A DNA stretch of 64,000 nt from Noviherbaspirillum humi (GTDB lineage: Bacteria > Pseudomonadota > Gammaproteobacteria > Burkholderiales > Burkholderiaceae_D): the NCBI RefSeq assembly GCF_900188095.1, contig NZ_FZOT01000013.1, forward strand, positions 62,001-126,000, given 5' to 3'. A program made the translations under genes and the position numbers. Position 1 is the first letter of the stretch. Every line of letters starts with the position of its first letter. This document shows, piece by piece, positions 1-8,147 of the stretch. The notes beneath the pieces were generated by a model that was not told the DNA's origin, did not search any database, and saw nothing but the letters and a program-made list of their open reading frames with translations.

Positions 1-225
1 GAAATCTTCCAGCGTTTTGGCGAGGCATTGGCCGAATTGCCGGAAGTGATGGAAGCCTATCTGCTGACCGGCGAGTACGACTACCTGATCAAGGTGGCGG
101 TCTCGGGAACGGAAGGGTATGAGCGCTTCCTCCGGCAGAAGCTGTACAAGATCCCCGGCATTCGCCACAGCCGTTCAACCTTTGCCCTGCGCTGCTTGAA
201 GCGGGTGCATTCGGTCACGCCGTAA
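1..225 (+). CDS. Lrp/AsnC family transcriptional regulator, C-terminal part (5' end outside window)
   Basis: The reading frame is open from base 1 and ends at TAA 223-225, leaving about 74 residues. They form the C-terminal ligand-binding (RAM) domain of a feast/famine regulator: the segment VMEAYLLTGEYDYLIKVAV is the family's hallmark strand-turn, followed by the conserved IPGIRHSRSTFALR. The DNA-binding helix-turn-helix lies outside the window. It resembles the Lrp protein at 3151-3609 on the other side of the dehydrogenase gene, so the two are probably paralogues. Ligand unknown; an amino acid is usual for the family. Confidence 0.9.
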   Translation, partial: EIFQRFGEALAELPEVMEAYLLTGEYDYLIKVAVSGTEGYERFLRQKLYKIPGIRHSRSTFALRCLKRVHSVTP

Positions 226-326
226 GCGCTTCAACCTGCATCGACGGTTCCCATCCGGTCGGCAACCAATGTGCCGAAGGCCTCCTCCTGCCGTGATGGC
301 GGCATGCGCCATCCGCTCGTCCATGG

Positions 327-3035
327 TCACAAGGTCCAGGGCGCGGCCGCCTCGGCGTCGATGCCGAGGCGCGCTATCGCAGCGGCGCAGCAGCCGGCGT
401 CGACAAGCCCGTCCAGCCTCAGCGCATCCAGCGCCGCCAGCACGATGTGGCGCTTATCCACTTCGAAGAAGCCGCGCAGCGCGGAACGGGTATCGCTGCG
501 GCCGAAGCCATCCGTGCCGAGCACGGTGAAGCGGGCGCCGACGTGGGGCGCGATCAGCTGCGGCCAGGCGCGGACGTAGTCGCTGGCGGCGACCACCGGC
601 GCATCGCCCGCCAGGCAGCGCTGCACATGGCTGATGCGCGCCTCGGCCTGCGGATGCAGCCGGTTCCAGCGCTCCGCCTCGCGTGCGTCCCGCTCCAGTT
701 CGCTGAAGCTGGTGGCGCTCCAGATTTCGGTTTCGATCTGCCATTCGGCGGCCAGCATTTCGGCGGCGGCAATTACTTCGCGCAGGATGGCGCCCGAGCC
801 GAGCAGGCGTACCCTGGCGCGTGCCGATGGCGGCGCATGGCCGCCGTAGCGGTACATGCCCCGGATCAGGTCGTCCTCGACGCCTGCCGGAAGCGAGGGC
901 TGCGCGTAGTTCTCGTTCATCAGCGTGACGTAGTAGAAGACGTCCTCCTGCCGCTCCAGCATCTGGCGCAAGCCATGATCGAGGATGACGGCGAATTCGC
1001 CGGCAAAGGCGGGATCGTAGGCGCGGCAGTTCGGCACCATGGCGGCCATGATCGGGCTGCCGCCGTCCTGGTGCTGCAAGCCTTCCCCGCCGAGCGTGGT
1101 GCGGCCGGCGGTGGCGCCGAGCAGGAAGCCGCGCGCCCGCTGGTCGGCGGCGGCCCAGATCAGGTCGCCGATGCGCTGGAAGCCGAACATCGAGTAGTAG
1201 ATGTAGAACGGCAGCATGGCCTGGCCATGCACGCTGTAGCTGGTGGCCGCGGCCACCCAGGAACTGATGGCGCCGGCTTCGCTGATGCCTTCCTCCAGGA
1301 TCTGGCCGTCGAGCGCCTCGCGGTAGCTGAGCATGGAGCCGATGTCCTCCGGCTCGTAGCGCTGGCCGGCGCTGGAGTAGATGCCGATCTGCTTGAACAG
1401 GTTGGCCATGCCGAAGGTGCGGGCTTCGTCAGCGACGATGGGCACCATGCGCGGGCCGAGTTCGCGGTCCTTGAGCAGACTGCCGAGCAGGCGCACGAAG
1501 GCCATGGTGGTGCTCATCTCGTGGCCGCCGGCATTGAGCGCGAACTCGGCGTAGGAAGCAATGGCCGGCACCGGCACTGTATCCGCCTGCGTGGCGCGCG
1601 ACGGGATGGCCCCGCCCAGCGCCGCGCGGCGTTCATGCAGGTAGCGCATCTCGGGACTGTCCGACGCCGGCTTGTAGAAGGCGAGAGCGGCTGCCTGCTC
1701 GTCCGACAGCGGCAGGTTGAAGCGGTTGCGGAAGGTGAGGAGGGCGTCGCGGTCCAGCTTCTTCTGCTGGTGAGTGGTCATCTTGCCTTGTCCGGCTTCG
1801 CCCATGCCGTAGCCTTTCTTGGTCTGCGCCAGGATCACCGTCGGCTGCCCACGATGGCGGCTGGCCGCCTCGTAGGCGGCGTAAATCTTCACCAGGTCGT
1901 GGCCGCCGCGCCGCAGGCGGTCGATCTGCTCGTCGGACAGGCCTTGCGCCAGCTGCTGCAGGGCCGGATCGCGGCCGAAGAAATGGTCGCGGTTGTAGCG
2001 GCCGCTCTTGGCGGCGAAGGTCTGGAACTGGCCGTCCACCGTGTCGGCGAAGGCGCGCACCAGGGCGCCCTGGGTGTCGCGCGCGAACAGGCCGTCCCAG
2101 TCGGAGCCCCAGACCAGCTTGATGACATTCCAGCCGGCGCCGGCGAACAGCCGCTCCAGCTCGTCGATGATGCGGCCGTTGCCGCGCACCGGCCCATCCA
2201 GCCGCTGCAGGTTGCAGTTGACTACCCAGACCAGATTGTCCAGGCCTTCGCGCGCCGCGAGGGTGAGCGCCGACATGCTCTCCGGCTCGTCCATCTCGCC
2301 GTCGCCGAACACGCCCCATACCTTGCGGCCCTCCGTCGCCAGCAGGCCGCGATGCTGCAGGTAGCGCATGAAGCGCGCCTGGTAGATGGCGCTGATCGGA
2401 CCGATGCCCATGGAGCCGGTGGGAAATTGCCAGAAGTCCGGCATCAGCCAGGGATGCGGATACGACGACAGGCCGCGCGCGCCGTCGGCGCGGGCGCCGA
2501 GTTCCTGGCGGTAGTGCTCCAGGTCGCGCTCGCCCAGCCGGCCTTCCAGGAAGGCGCGGGCATAGACGCCGGGCGCGCAATGCGGCTGGTAGAAAACCAG
2601 GTCGCCGCCGAAGCTGTCGGTGCGGGCGCGGAAGAAATGGTTGAAGCCGACTTCGAACAGGTCCGCGGCGCTGGCATAGCTGGCGATGTGGCCGCCCAGC
2701 TCCCCATACGCCTGGTTGGCGCGCACCACCATGGCCAGCGCGTTCCAGCGCATGATGGAAGCCAGCCGCTCCTCGATCGCGAGGTCGCCCGGAAACGCCG
2801 GCTGGCGATCCGCAGGAATGGTGTTCACATAAGGCGTGCCGGTCTTCGCCTGCCAGCCGACCGAGGGCCCGCGCGCCATCTCCGCCAGGGTGTCGAGCAG
2901 GAAGCGGGCGCGCTCGGGCCCGGCGGTCGCAATCACCGACAGCAGGGCTTCGCGCCATTCGGCGGTTTCAGCGGGATCGGCGTCGGACGCGGCGATCGCG
3001 TCGAGCAGGCAGGATTCGGGAATGCGATTGTTCAT
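327..3035 (-). CDS. Homodimeric 2-oxoacid (pyruvate-type) dehydrogenase E1 component, AceE/MdeB-like
   Basis: This 902-residue thiamine-diphosphate enzyme should decarboxylate pyruvate or a related 2-oxoacid such as 2-oxobutyrate and pass the acyl group to a lipoyl E2 protein. The length is normal for the single-chain AceE family. The ThDP/Mg motif is visible as [10 protein letters not shown] followed about 25 residues later by NCNLQRLDG, and the AceE-type segment [12 protein letters not shown] lies in the C-terminal half. No E2 or E3 gene is nearby, so it must borrow subunits from another complex. It is divergent from an Lrp/AsnC gene at 3151, the arrangement known for MdeB/MdeR in methionine (2-oxobutyrate) catabolism; that substrate is inference. 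ATG at 3035. Confidence 0.93.
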   Translation of the reverse strand: MNNRIPESCLLDAIAASDADPAETAEWREALLSVIATAGPERARFLLDTLAEMARGPSVGWQAKTGTPYVNTIPADRQPAFPGDLAIEERLASIMRWNALAMVVRANQAYGELGGHIASYASAADLFEVGFNHFFRARTDSFGGDLVFYQPHCAPGVYARAFLEGRLGERDLEHYRQELGARADGARGLSSYPHPWLMPDFWQFPTGSMGIGPISAIYQARFMRYLQHRGLLATEGRKVWGVFGDGEMDEPESMSALTLAAREGLDNLVWVVNCNLQRLDGPVRGNGRIIDELERLFAGAGWNVIKLVWGSDWDGLFARDTQGALVRAFADTVDGQFQTFAAKSGRYNRDHFFGRDPALQQLAQGLSDEQIDRLRRGGHDLVKIYAAYEAASRHRGQPTVILAQTKKGYGMGEAGQGKMTTHQQKKLDRDALLTFRNRFNLPLSDEQAAALAFYKPASDSPEMRYLHERRAALGGAIPSRATQADTVPVPAIASYAEFALNAGGHEMSTTMAFVRLLGSLLKDRELGPRMVPIVADEARTFGMANLFKQIGIYSSAGQRYEPEDIGSMLSYREALDGQILEEGISEAGAISSWVAAATSYSVHGQAMLPFYIYYSMFGFQRIGDLIWAAADQRARGFLLGATAGRTTLGGEGLQHQDGGSPIMAAMVPNCRAYDPAFAGEFAVILDHGLRQMLERQEDVFYYVTLMNENYAQPSLPAGVEDDLIRGMYRYGGHAPPSARARVRLLGSGAILREVIAAAEMLAAEWQIETEIWSATSFSELERDAREAERWNRLHPQAEARISHVQRCLAGDAPVVAASDYVRAWPQLIAPHVGARFTVLGTDGFGRSDTRSALRGFFEVDKRHIVLAALDALRLDGLVDAGCCAAAIARLGIDAEAAAPWTL

Positions 3036-3150
3036 AGGGCCTCCATCGCTCTCATTTTATTTTCGATGCCGCGGAATTTATTGCCGAAAATGTTTGATGC
3101 CGCTCATCCTGCGGCAGATAATGCTGCGAAAAACGAACCGCACGGAATTC

Positions 3151-3609
3151 ATGGAACTCGACAGCATCGATCTCGCCATTCTGCGCGAGCTGCAGGCCGA
3201 CAGCAGCCTTTCCAACGTGGAACTGTCCCGCCGCATCAACCTCTCTCCCTCGCCCTGCCTGGCGCGGGTGAAGGCGCTTGAGGCATCCGGGGTGATACGG
3301 CGCTACGTCGCGCTGCTCGATCCGAAGCAGCTCGGCTTGAACCTGAACGTCTTCATCTCCATCAGCCTGAAGCAGCAGAGCGAGAAGGCGCTGCAAGCCT
3401 TCGAGGCGCGCGTCTGCGCGCGCGACGAGGTGATGGAGTGCTACCTCATGACCGGCGACGCCGATTACCTGATACGGGTGGCGGTGCCCGACATCGCCGC
3501 CCTGGAACGCTTCATCCTCGACCATCTCACGCCGATTCCGCAGGTGGAAAAGATACGCTCCAGCTTCGCGCTCAAGCAGGTGCGCTACAAGACCGCGCTG
3601 CCGCTGTAA
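3151..3609 (+). CDS. Lrp/AsnC family transcriptional regulator
   Basis: A 152-residue regulator. Residues 1-60 hold the helix-turn-helix ([20 protein letters not shown]) and the rest is the RAM ligand-binding domain with [18 protein letters not shown]. It is divergent from the E1 gene with about 115 bases between the start codons, so it probably senses an amino acid and controls that gene, as MdeR-like regulators do. An in-frame ATG at 3121 would add ten residues ([10 protein letters not shown]). I chose 3151 because [15 protein letters not shown] matches the usual N-terminus of the family. Neither start has a strong ribosome-binding site. Confidence 0.92.
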   Translation: MELDSIDLAILRELQADSSLSNVELSRRINLSPSPCLARVKALEASGVIRRYVALLDPKQLGLNLNVFISISLKQQSEKALQAFEARVCARDEVMECYLMTGDADYLIRVAVPDIAALERFILDHLTPIPQVEKIRSSFALKQVRYKTALPL

Positions 3610-3720
3610 TGAATGGCGAAGCGGGCGCCGGTTTGCCACCTCTCGCTTCACCACCTACAATCAACGCGCGAGCCGCCGGGGCGATGCCCCCGCCGCAGAA
3701 CAACGACAACAGGAGACAAG

Positions 3721-5082
3721 ATGAATCTTTTCGCCAAGCTGCGTCTGCGCGCCGAACAAGGCAAGCCGCTGCGCGTGGGCCTGATCGGCGCCGGCAAGTT
3801 CGGTTCGATGTATCTGTCCCAGGTGCCGCGCACGCCGGGCATCCATCTCGTCGGCATCGCCGACCTGCAGCCGGAGCGGGCGCGGCAGTCGCTGCGCCAG
3901 GTCGGCTGGCCTGACGACCGCTTCTCCGCCCGCACGCTCGACGACGCCGCGAACAGCGGCGCCACCGCCATCATCGAGGACAGCCAGGCGCTGATCGCTT
4001 CGCCCCATGTGGAGATCATCATCGACGCCACCGGCAGTCCGTCCGCCGGCATCGCCCACGTGCTGGCCTGCTGCCGGCACGGCAAGCATGTGGTGATGGT
4101 GAACGTGGAGGCAGATGCGCTCGCCGGCCCGCTGCTCAAGCGGCGCGCCGACGAAGCCGGCATCGTGTATTCGCTGGCTTATGGCGACCAGCCGGCCCTG
4201 ATCTGCGAGATGGTGGACTGGGCCCGCGCCGCCGGTTTCGAGATCATCGCCGCCGGCAAGGGCACCAAGTACCTGCCGGCCTACCACGCGTCCACGCCCG
4301 AGACGGTCTGGCAGCATTACGGACTCTCCTCCGAGGACGCGCGGCGTGGCGGCATGAATGCGCAGATGTTCAACAGCTTCCTCGACGGTACCAAGAGCGC
4401 CATCGAAATGGCGGCGGTGGCGAACGCGACCGGCCTGCATGCGCCGTCCGGCCTCGCCTTTCCGGCGGTCGGGGTGGACGACCTGGCGCGGGTGCTCAAG
4501 CCGAAGGAAGAGGGCGGCGTGCTTTCGCGGCGCGGCCAGGTGGAAGTGATCTCCAGCCTCGAGACCGACGGCTCGCCGGTGTTCCGCGACCTGCGCTGGG
4601 GCGTGTACGTCACCTTCGCCGGCGGCGGCGAGTACGTCGAACGCTGCTTCAGGGAGTATGGGCTGGTGACGGATCCGAGCGGCCGGTATTCATCCATGTA
4701 CAAGCCCTTCCACCTGATCGGCCTGGAGCTGGGCATCAGCGTCGCCTCGATCGGGCTGCGCGGCGAAGCGACCGGCGCGCCGGTCTGCTGGCAGGGCGAT
4801 GTGGTCGCTACCGCCAAGCGCGATCTCGCCGAGGGCGAGACGCTGGATGGCGAAGGCGGCTTCACCGTCTATGGCAAGCTGCTGCCGGCAGCGGAATCGC
4901 TGGCGCTCGGCGGCCTGCCGCTCGGCCTGGCGCATGGCGTGAAGCTCAAGCGCGCGCTGAAGGCGGGCGCCACCGTCGGCTGGGACGATGTCGATTTCGA
5001 TGCGGCTGCGCCGACGGTACGCTTCCGGCGCGAAATGGAGTCGGTTTTTGCGAACGCAGGCGCGGCATCGAAGATCGCCTGA
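3721..5082 (+). CDS. NAD(P)-dependent oxidoreductase with C-terminal SAF domain
   Basis: A 453-residue cytosolic protein. The N-terminal Rossmann fold shows VGLIGAGKFGSMY at about residues 20-32 and a dinucleotide-binding half resembling Gfo/Idh and homoserine dehydrogenases. The last hundred residues are a SAF domain (DVVATAKRDLAEGETLDG), the fold shared with sialate synthase, FlgA and UxaA. Such proteins are often labelled homoserine dehydrogenase-like or, wrongly, FlgA; the true substrate is not established. The start at 3721 is set by AGGAGACAAG just upstream; the frame stays open to 3613 but without a start signal. It follows the Lrp gene by 111 bases on the same strand and could be co-regulated with it. 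Confidence 0.85.
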   Translation: MNLFAKLRLRAEQGKPLRVGLIGAGKFGSMYLSQVPRTPGIHLVGIADLQPERARQSLRQVGWPDDRFSARTLDDAANSGATAIIEDSQALIASPHVEIIIDATGSPSAGIAHVLACCRHGKHVVMVNVEADALAGPLLKRRADEAGIVYSLAYGDQPALICEMVDWARAAGFEIIAAGKGTKYLPAYHASTPETVWQHYGLSSEDARRGGMNAQMFNSFLDGTKSAIEMAAVANATGLHAPSGLAFPAVGVDDLARVLKPKEEGGVLSRRGQVEVISSLETDGSPVFRDLRWGVYVTFAGGGEYVERCFREYGLVTDPSGRYSSMYKPFHLIGLELGISVASIGLRGEATGAPVCWQGDVVATAKRDLAEGETLDGEGGFTVYGKLLPAAESLALGGLPLGLAHGVKLKRALKAGATVGWDDVDFDAAAPTVRFRREMESVFANAGAASKIA

Positions 5083-5272
5083 ACCGGGCGCCAGGAAAGG
5101 GCTGCGCGCTGCGGTTCCAAGGCAATGGAAAGCGCAATGCCGTAGCGCGGGCGGATCTGCCGTGACGCACAACGGGCTTGCTCATGCCCTGTGACGGCCT
5201 TGCTCGATACGCCCTTCAAGGCAGGTCTGCTTTTTGCATCAATGCGGTCATGAAGTGATGCAAGGAGAATGT

Positions 5273-5701
5273 ATGCATGCAGAAATAACTGCGTATCGCG
5301 GCAGGCTCGTCATTGCATTGTTGACGAAACGGTCGATCCAGGGGGAAGTCACCACGTCCGAAGACAGCCCCCGCTTCCCAGGACAAATCATCCACGACAC
5401 GGCCCAGTATCTGGGCATATCCAATGAAGCGCTCCGCTTGCTGCGCAAGCTGAAGCCGAGCGGCGAAGATGTTGGCGACCTGAACTGGTTCATGAACGAC
5501 AAGGGCAAGTCTGTCTTCTTCTGGCGCGGCGGCCGCTACGCCATCTTTTCCCCCGAATACTGTATCGCCGCGAAAGATTTCGGCATCAGGGATTACATAA
5601 CCATCCCCAACAAGGTGCCTCGAGGCGCGCAGGAGCAGCTGGACGCAATGCCGCGGGTGCACAAGCCCCGGGTCGGACTGCTTACGCGCATGGCCTTGTA
5701 G
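5273..5701 (+). CDS. Conserved-looking hypothetical protein, 142 aa
   Basis: I do not recognise this protein. It has 142 residues, no signal peptide and no membrane segment, with a mixed charged and aromatic composition (for example NWFMNDKGKSVFFWRGGRYAIF) typical of a folded cytosolic protein. The start at ATG 5273 is supported by AAGGAGA ending 6 bases upstream; an in-frame ATG at 5234 lacks such a site. It stands alone, 190 bases after the SAF oxidoreductase, and a stable hairpin at 5727-5746 follows its stop codon. Confidence 0.7.
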   Translation: MHAEITAYRGRLVIALLTKRSIQGEVTTSEDSPRFPGQIIHDTAQYLGISNEALRLLRKLKPSGEDVGDLNWFMNDKGKSVFFWRGGRYAIFSPEYCIAAKDFGIRDYITIPNKVPRGAQEQLDAMPRVHKPRVGLLTRMAL

Positions 5702-5726
5702 GCAGCGCAGACAGGTCGTGATTCAA

Positions 5727-5746
5727 CGCAGCCGTCTTCGGCTGCG
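5727..5746 (+). terminator. Hairpin after the 142-aa gene, possible terminator
   Basis: A perfect 8-bp stem (CGCAGCCG / CGGCTGCG) closes a TCTT loop 25 bases after the stop codon at 5701. There is no T-run behind it, so it is at best a weak or factor-assisted terminator. Confidence 0.4.
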
Positions 5747-5852
5747 AGAAGCAGTCGCCACGGCGCGATCCCGGAGCGGCCCTGGTGCTGCAGGCCGGCG
5801 ATGCCGGCCGGTGCCGGTCCGGCCCCGGGGTTCTACGCGAAGGCGATTCCGT

Positions 5853-6317
5853 TCAGTGCTGCCTGGCCAGCTGCTGGCGAACTTCGGCAAGCGCGTCCCC
5901 CAGCAGGTTGCCCGACCCCGGCGACTCGTCCAAGTTCCGATCCGGTTCCGCATCGGCGGCGCTGAAGTCCCAGAGCGATCGCACCTTGCGCAATTCCCCT
6001 TCGCTTTGTTGAAGCAGCCAACGGCATAGCGTCGGTTCCTGGGCGAACTTGGCTTTGATGCCGCGCTTGAGCACTTCCGGGTAGAGCGCCTCCCACGCAG
6101 CCGATGCATCGGTGTCCACCGCTTCTTTCCTGATGCGTCTCAACTGATCCCGTGGCTTGGCTTTCAATATTTTTTCGGCAATCCGATAGTCGCCTAGGAA
6201 AAGTGCCTGTTGATAATAAACATACTGTGTAAGTCCTACAAAGCGAATCCCATCATGGACGAAATTCGCAGTGCCCTTGGGATGTAGAACCCGTTGTTCC
6301 GATCGTTTCTGCGGCAT
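5853..6317 (-). CDS. NADAR-like protein (N-glycosidase YbiA fold), probably degenerate
   Basis: 154 residues. The pattern resembles the NADAR family, which hydrolyses N-glycosidic bonds of riboflavin intermediates or ADP-ribose: YYQQALFLGDYRIAEKIL, then GIKAKFAQEPTLCRWLL, and a closing GSGNLLGDALAEVRQQL matching the family's last helix. Compared from memory, the N-terminal strand with its phenylalanine motif is missing, the usual Glu and Lys of the EQYxxYQKA region appear as Thr and Gln, and the WGxG motif is replaced by LWDFS. Catalysis is therefore doubtful. The start is fixed by AAGGAGGA 5 bases before ATG 6317. It lies 97 bases downstream of the carrier-protein gene on the same strand. 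Confidence 0.6.
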   Translation of the reverse strand: MPQKRSEQRVLHPKGTANFVHDGIRFVGLTQYVYYQQALFLGDYRIAEKILKAKPRDQLRRIRKEAVDTDASAAWEALYPEVLKRGIKAKFAQEPTLCRWLLQQSEGELRKVRSLWDFSAADAEPDRNLDESPGSGNLLGDALAEVRQQLARQH

Positions 6318-6414
6318 GGAAATCCTCCTTATGCCGCAGTGCAGCAAATACCATGCCACTGAAATTCCGGCGCCAAGCGCCAGGCGACCGGATTGCTGGC
6401 GAAGCGTCAGCCTT

Positions 6415-6672
6415 TCATTTCTGCATGGCCCGCGCATCGACCAGCGCTTCGATGGCCTCCACCGAATCCACCAGTTCCACGTCAAAATCTTCGTCGGAAA
6501 AATCGATGCCGTGCCGCTCTTCTAGGAACATCACCAGCTTCATCATCGTGAACGAATCGAGCCGGCCGCTGGCAAACAGCGATTCCCGGTCGTTCACTCC
6601 CGCCCGGTCTCCGTGACCGGCGAGCGCGTTCTCAATGAATGCCCGAAGCTGCTGCTTTTCCGCTTGATTCAT
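6415..6672 (-). CDS. Acyl/aminoacyl carrier protein (DltC-like)
   Basis: An 85-residue carrier protein with a phosphopantetheine attachment site in LFASGRLDSFTMMKLVMFLE, where the Ser of DSF would carry the arm. Acidic residues dominate the C-terminal helix, as usual for carrier proteins. Its start overlaps the stop of the upstream membrane-protein gene by 4 bases (ATGA), so the two are translationally coupled, and an adenylation enzyme precedes both. By order and composition it corresponds to DltC in an adenylase/MBOAT/carrier triad. The loaded acyl or amino acid is not known. Confidence 0.85.
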   Translation of the reverse strand: MNQAEKQQLRAFIENALAGHGDRAGVNDRESLFASGRLDSFTMMKLVMFLEERHGIDFSDEDFDVELVDSVEAIEALVDARAMQK

Positions 6673-8147
6673 ACCGTTACTCCAAAAAGACTTGCCATGA
6701 ACTTGAAGCGCTGGCCGAGCGTATGAACGCGCGTGCCGTCGCCGAAGATGTGGATGCAGACGATGAAGGACCAGACGAACACGAAGGACCCCAGGCGCCC
6801 CGTGAAAGAAGAAGATGGACGCATGCCCCGGTTCGCGCGGACTTGCGACAGGCCTACGCCGATGGCGAGAACCAGCGCGTAGAACAGGTAGCTGGTATAG
6901 CTGGCGAAGGCATTCGCCGGCCCCGCGACGGCGACTTCCAGCAGGTTGCGGCTGAAGTGCCAGACGGCATTGCCGACGCCGGCCGCCATGAAGGTCGCGA
7001 AGAACATGCGCAGGCGCGGATGCGCGCGGAACATGCGGAAGAAGGTCGGCATGAAGAACAGGTCGACCAGCAGCTCCTTGAAGTAGTAATGGAAGCGGTT
7101 GAAATAATCCATCAGGGTCCGCGCTTCCAGCGGCCGCCAGGAGCCGCGCGGCAGGCGGTAGCCGGCGAGGCGCGCGATGCCGATGAAGAGATCGGCCCAG
7201 GCGGCGACCTGCAGCGCATAGGTGGCCGTGGCCAGCACCAGCGCGGCCCATCCGATCACCGCCGGGTAGGCATGGCCGGCGAGCAGGGCGTCGATTGCAT
7301 CGTGGGGATCGGGAATGCCGGCGCCGTCGGCGAAGACCCGCATCAGAACGTCGCGCAGGATGAACAGCAGGTTGGCCCAGATCAGCAGCTTGAGTCCCTT
7401 GATCTGCGTGACGGTGAGCTCCATCGGCGTCAGCGACAGGTGCTTGCGCAGGAAGGCGGCGCCCTTGCCGAAGGGCAGATAGGACGGGCTCCAGAATGGC
7501 CGCAGCGTCGCCATCTGCATGGCGAGCGGCGAGGGCGCGCGCGAGCGCAGGTCGGCGATCGCGAACGGCAGGAACCACAGATAAGGCGCGAAGACGAAAA
7601 CTGCCGACCACAGCAGCGCCCGCGGCCAGCCGTTGAGCAGGCCGAAGCTGCCGACCGCGCACAGCAACGCTTGGACCGAGAGCAGGGTCAGCAGCGGCCG
7701 CCGCGCGAGCAGCGACTGCGGCCGCTTCTGCACATGGCGCAGCATCGACAGCATGACGGCGAAGAGCAGGCACAGGAACCCGAGCGACAGCATGGTTCCC
7801 ATGGATGGCGCGATCTGCTCCTGCTGCAGCACCGCGCGGATATTGTCGGCGGTATCGACTTCGCCGAGGCTGGTATTGAGCAGGGCGCTGATCCAGGTGA
7901 GGCCGAACAGGATCGCGCCGCGCCGCGCCGGCCAGGCGGCCGCTGCCATCGCGCCGGCCACCGCCGCCAGTGCGGCAATCCCGCCGAAATGCGGCGCCAC
8001 AGCCGCCAGCGCGGCGAGCAGCAGGCAGCAGCGTCCGGCGCGGGTTTGCACGAAGGCGATCAGGGCGTCGTGCCGTTCGAGGTCGAAGCGGCGCGCGGCG
8101 GCCCCGTCAGGCGCCGACGCCGTGCGGGGAGATGGGCTGGCGCTCAT
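6669..8147 (-). CDS. MBOAT-like polytopic membrane acyltransferase (DltB-like)
   Basis: 492 residues with roughly ten hydrophobic segments. The cytoplasmic N-terminus is followed by paired membrane helices from about residue 40. The C-terminal half contains FNRFHYYFKELLVDLFFMP, which looks like the MBOAT FWRRWH region, and about 50 residues later AVWHFSRNL, a candidate for the invariant active-site His. In Dlt-type systems this protein takes the acyl group from the carrier protein and passes it across the membrane. It overlaps both neighbours by 4 bases (ATGA), so the three genes are one translational unit. The assignment rests on context and these motifs; overall similarity to DltB is low. 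Confidence 0.7.
   Translation of the reverse strand: MSASPSPRTASAPDGAAARRFDLERHDALIAFVQTRAGRCCLLLAALAAVAPHFGGIAALAAVAGAMAAAAWPARRGAILFGLTWISALLNTSLGEVDTADNIRAVLQQEQIAPSMGTMLSLGFLCLLFAVMLSMLRHVQKRPQSLLARRPLLTLLSVQALLCAVGSFGLLNGWPRALLWSAVFVFAPYLWFLPFAIADLRSRAPSPLAMQMATLRPFWSPSYLPFGKGAAFLRKHLSLTPMELTVTQIKGLKLLIWANLLFILRDVLMRVFADGAGIPDPHDAIDALLAGHAYPAVIGWAALVLATATYALQVAAWADLFIGIARLAGYRLPRGSWRPLEARTLMDYFNRFHYYFKELLVDLFFMPTFFRMFRAHPRLRMFFATFMAAGVGNAVWHFSRNLLEVAVAGPANAFASYTSYLFYALVLAIGVGLSQVRANRGMRPSSSFTGRLGSFVFVWSFIVCIHIFGDGTRVHTLGQRFKFMASLFGVTV

Noticed and set aside
447-3281. Very long plus-strand open frame (944 codons) opposite the E1 gene
   Set aside because: It is the antisense shadow of a clear thiamine enzyme gene in GC-rich DNA; its translation is Ala/Gly/Arg-rich and has no domain.
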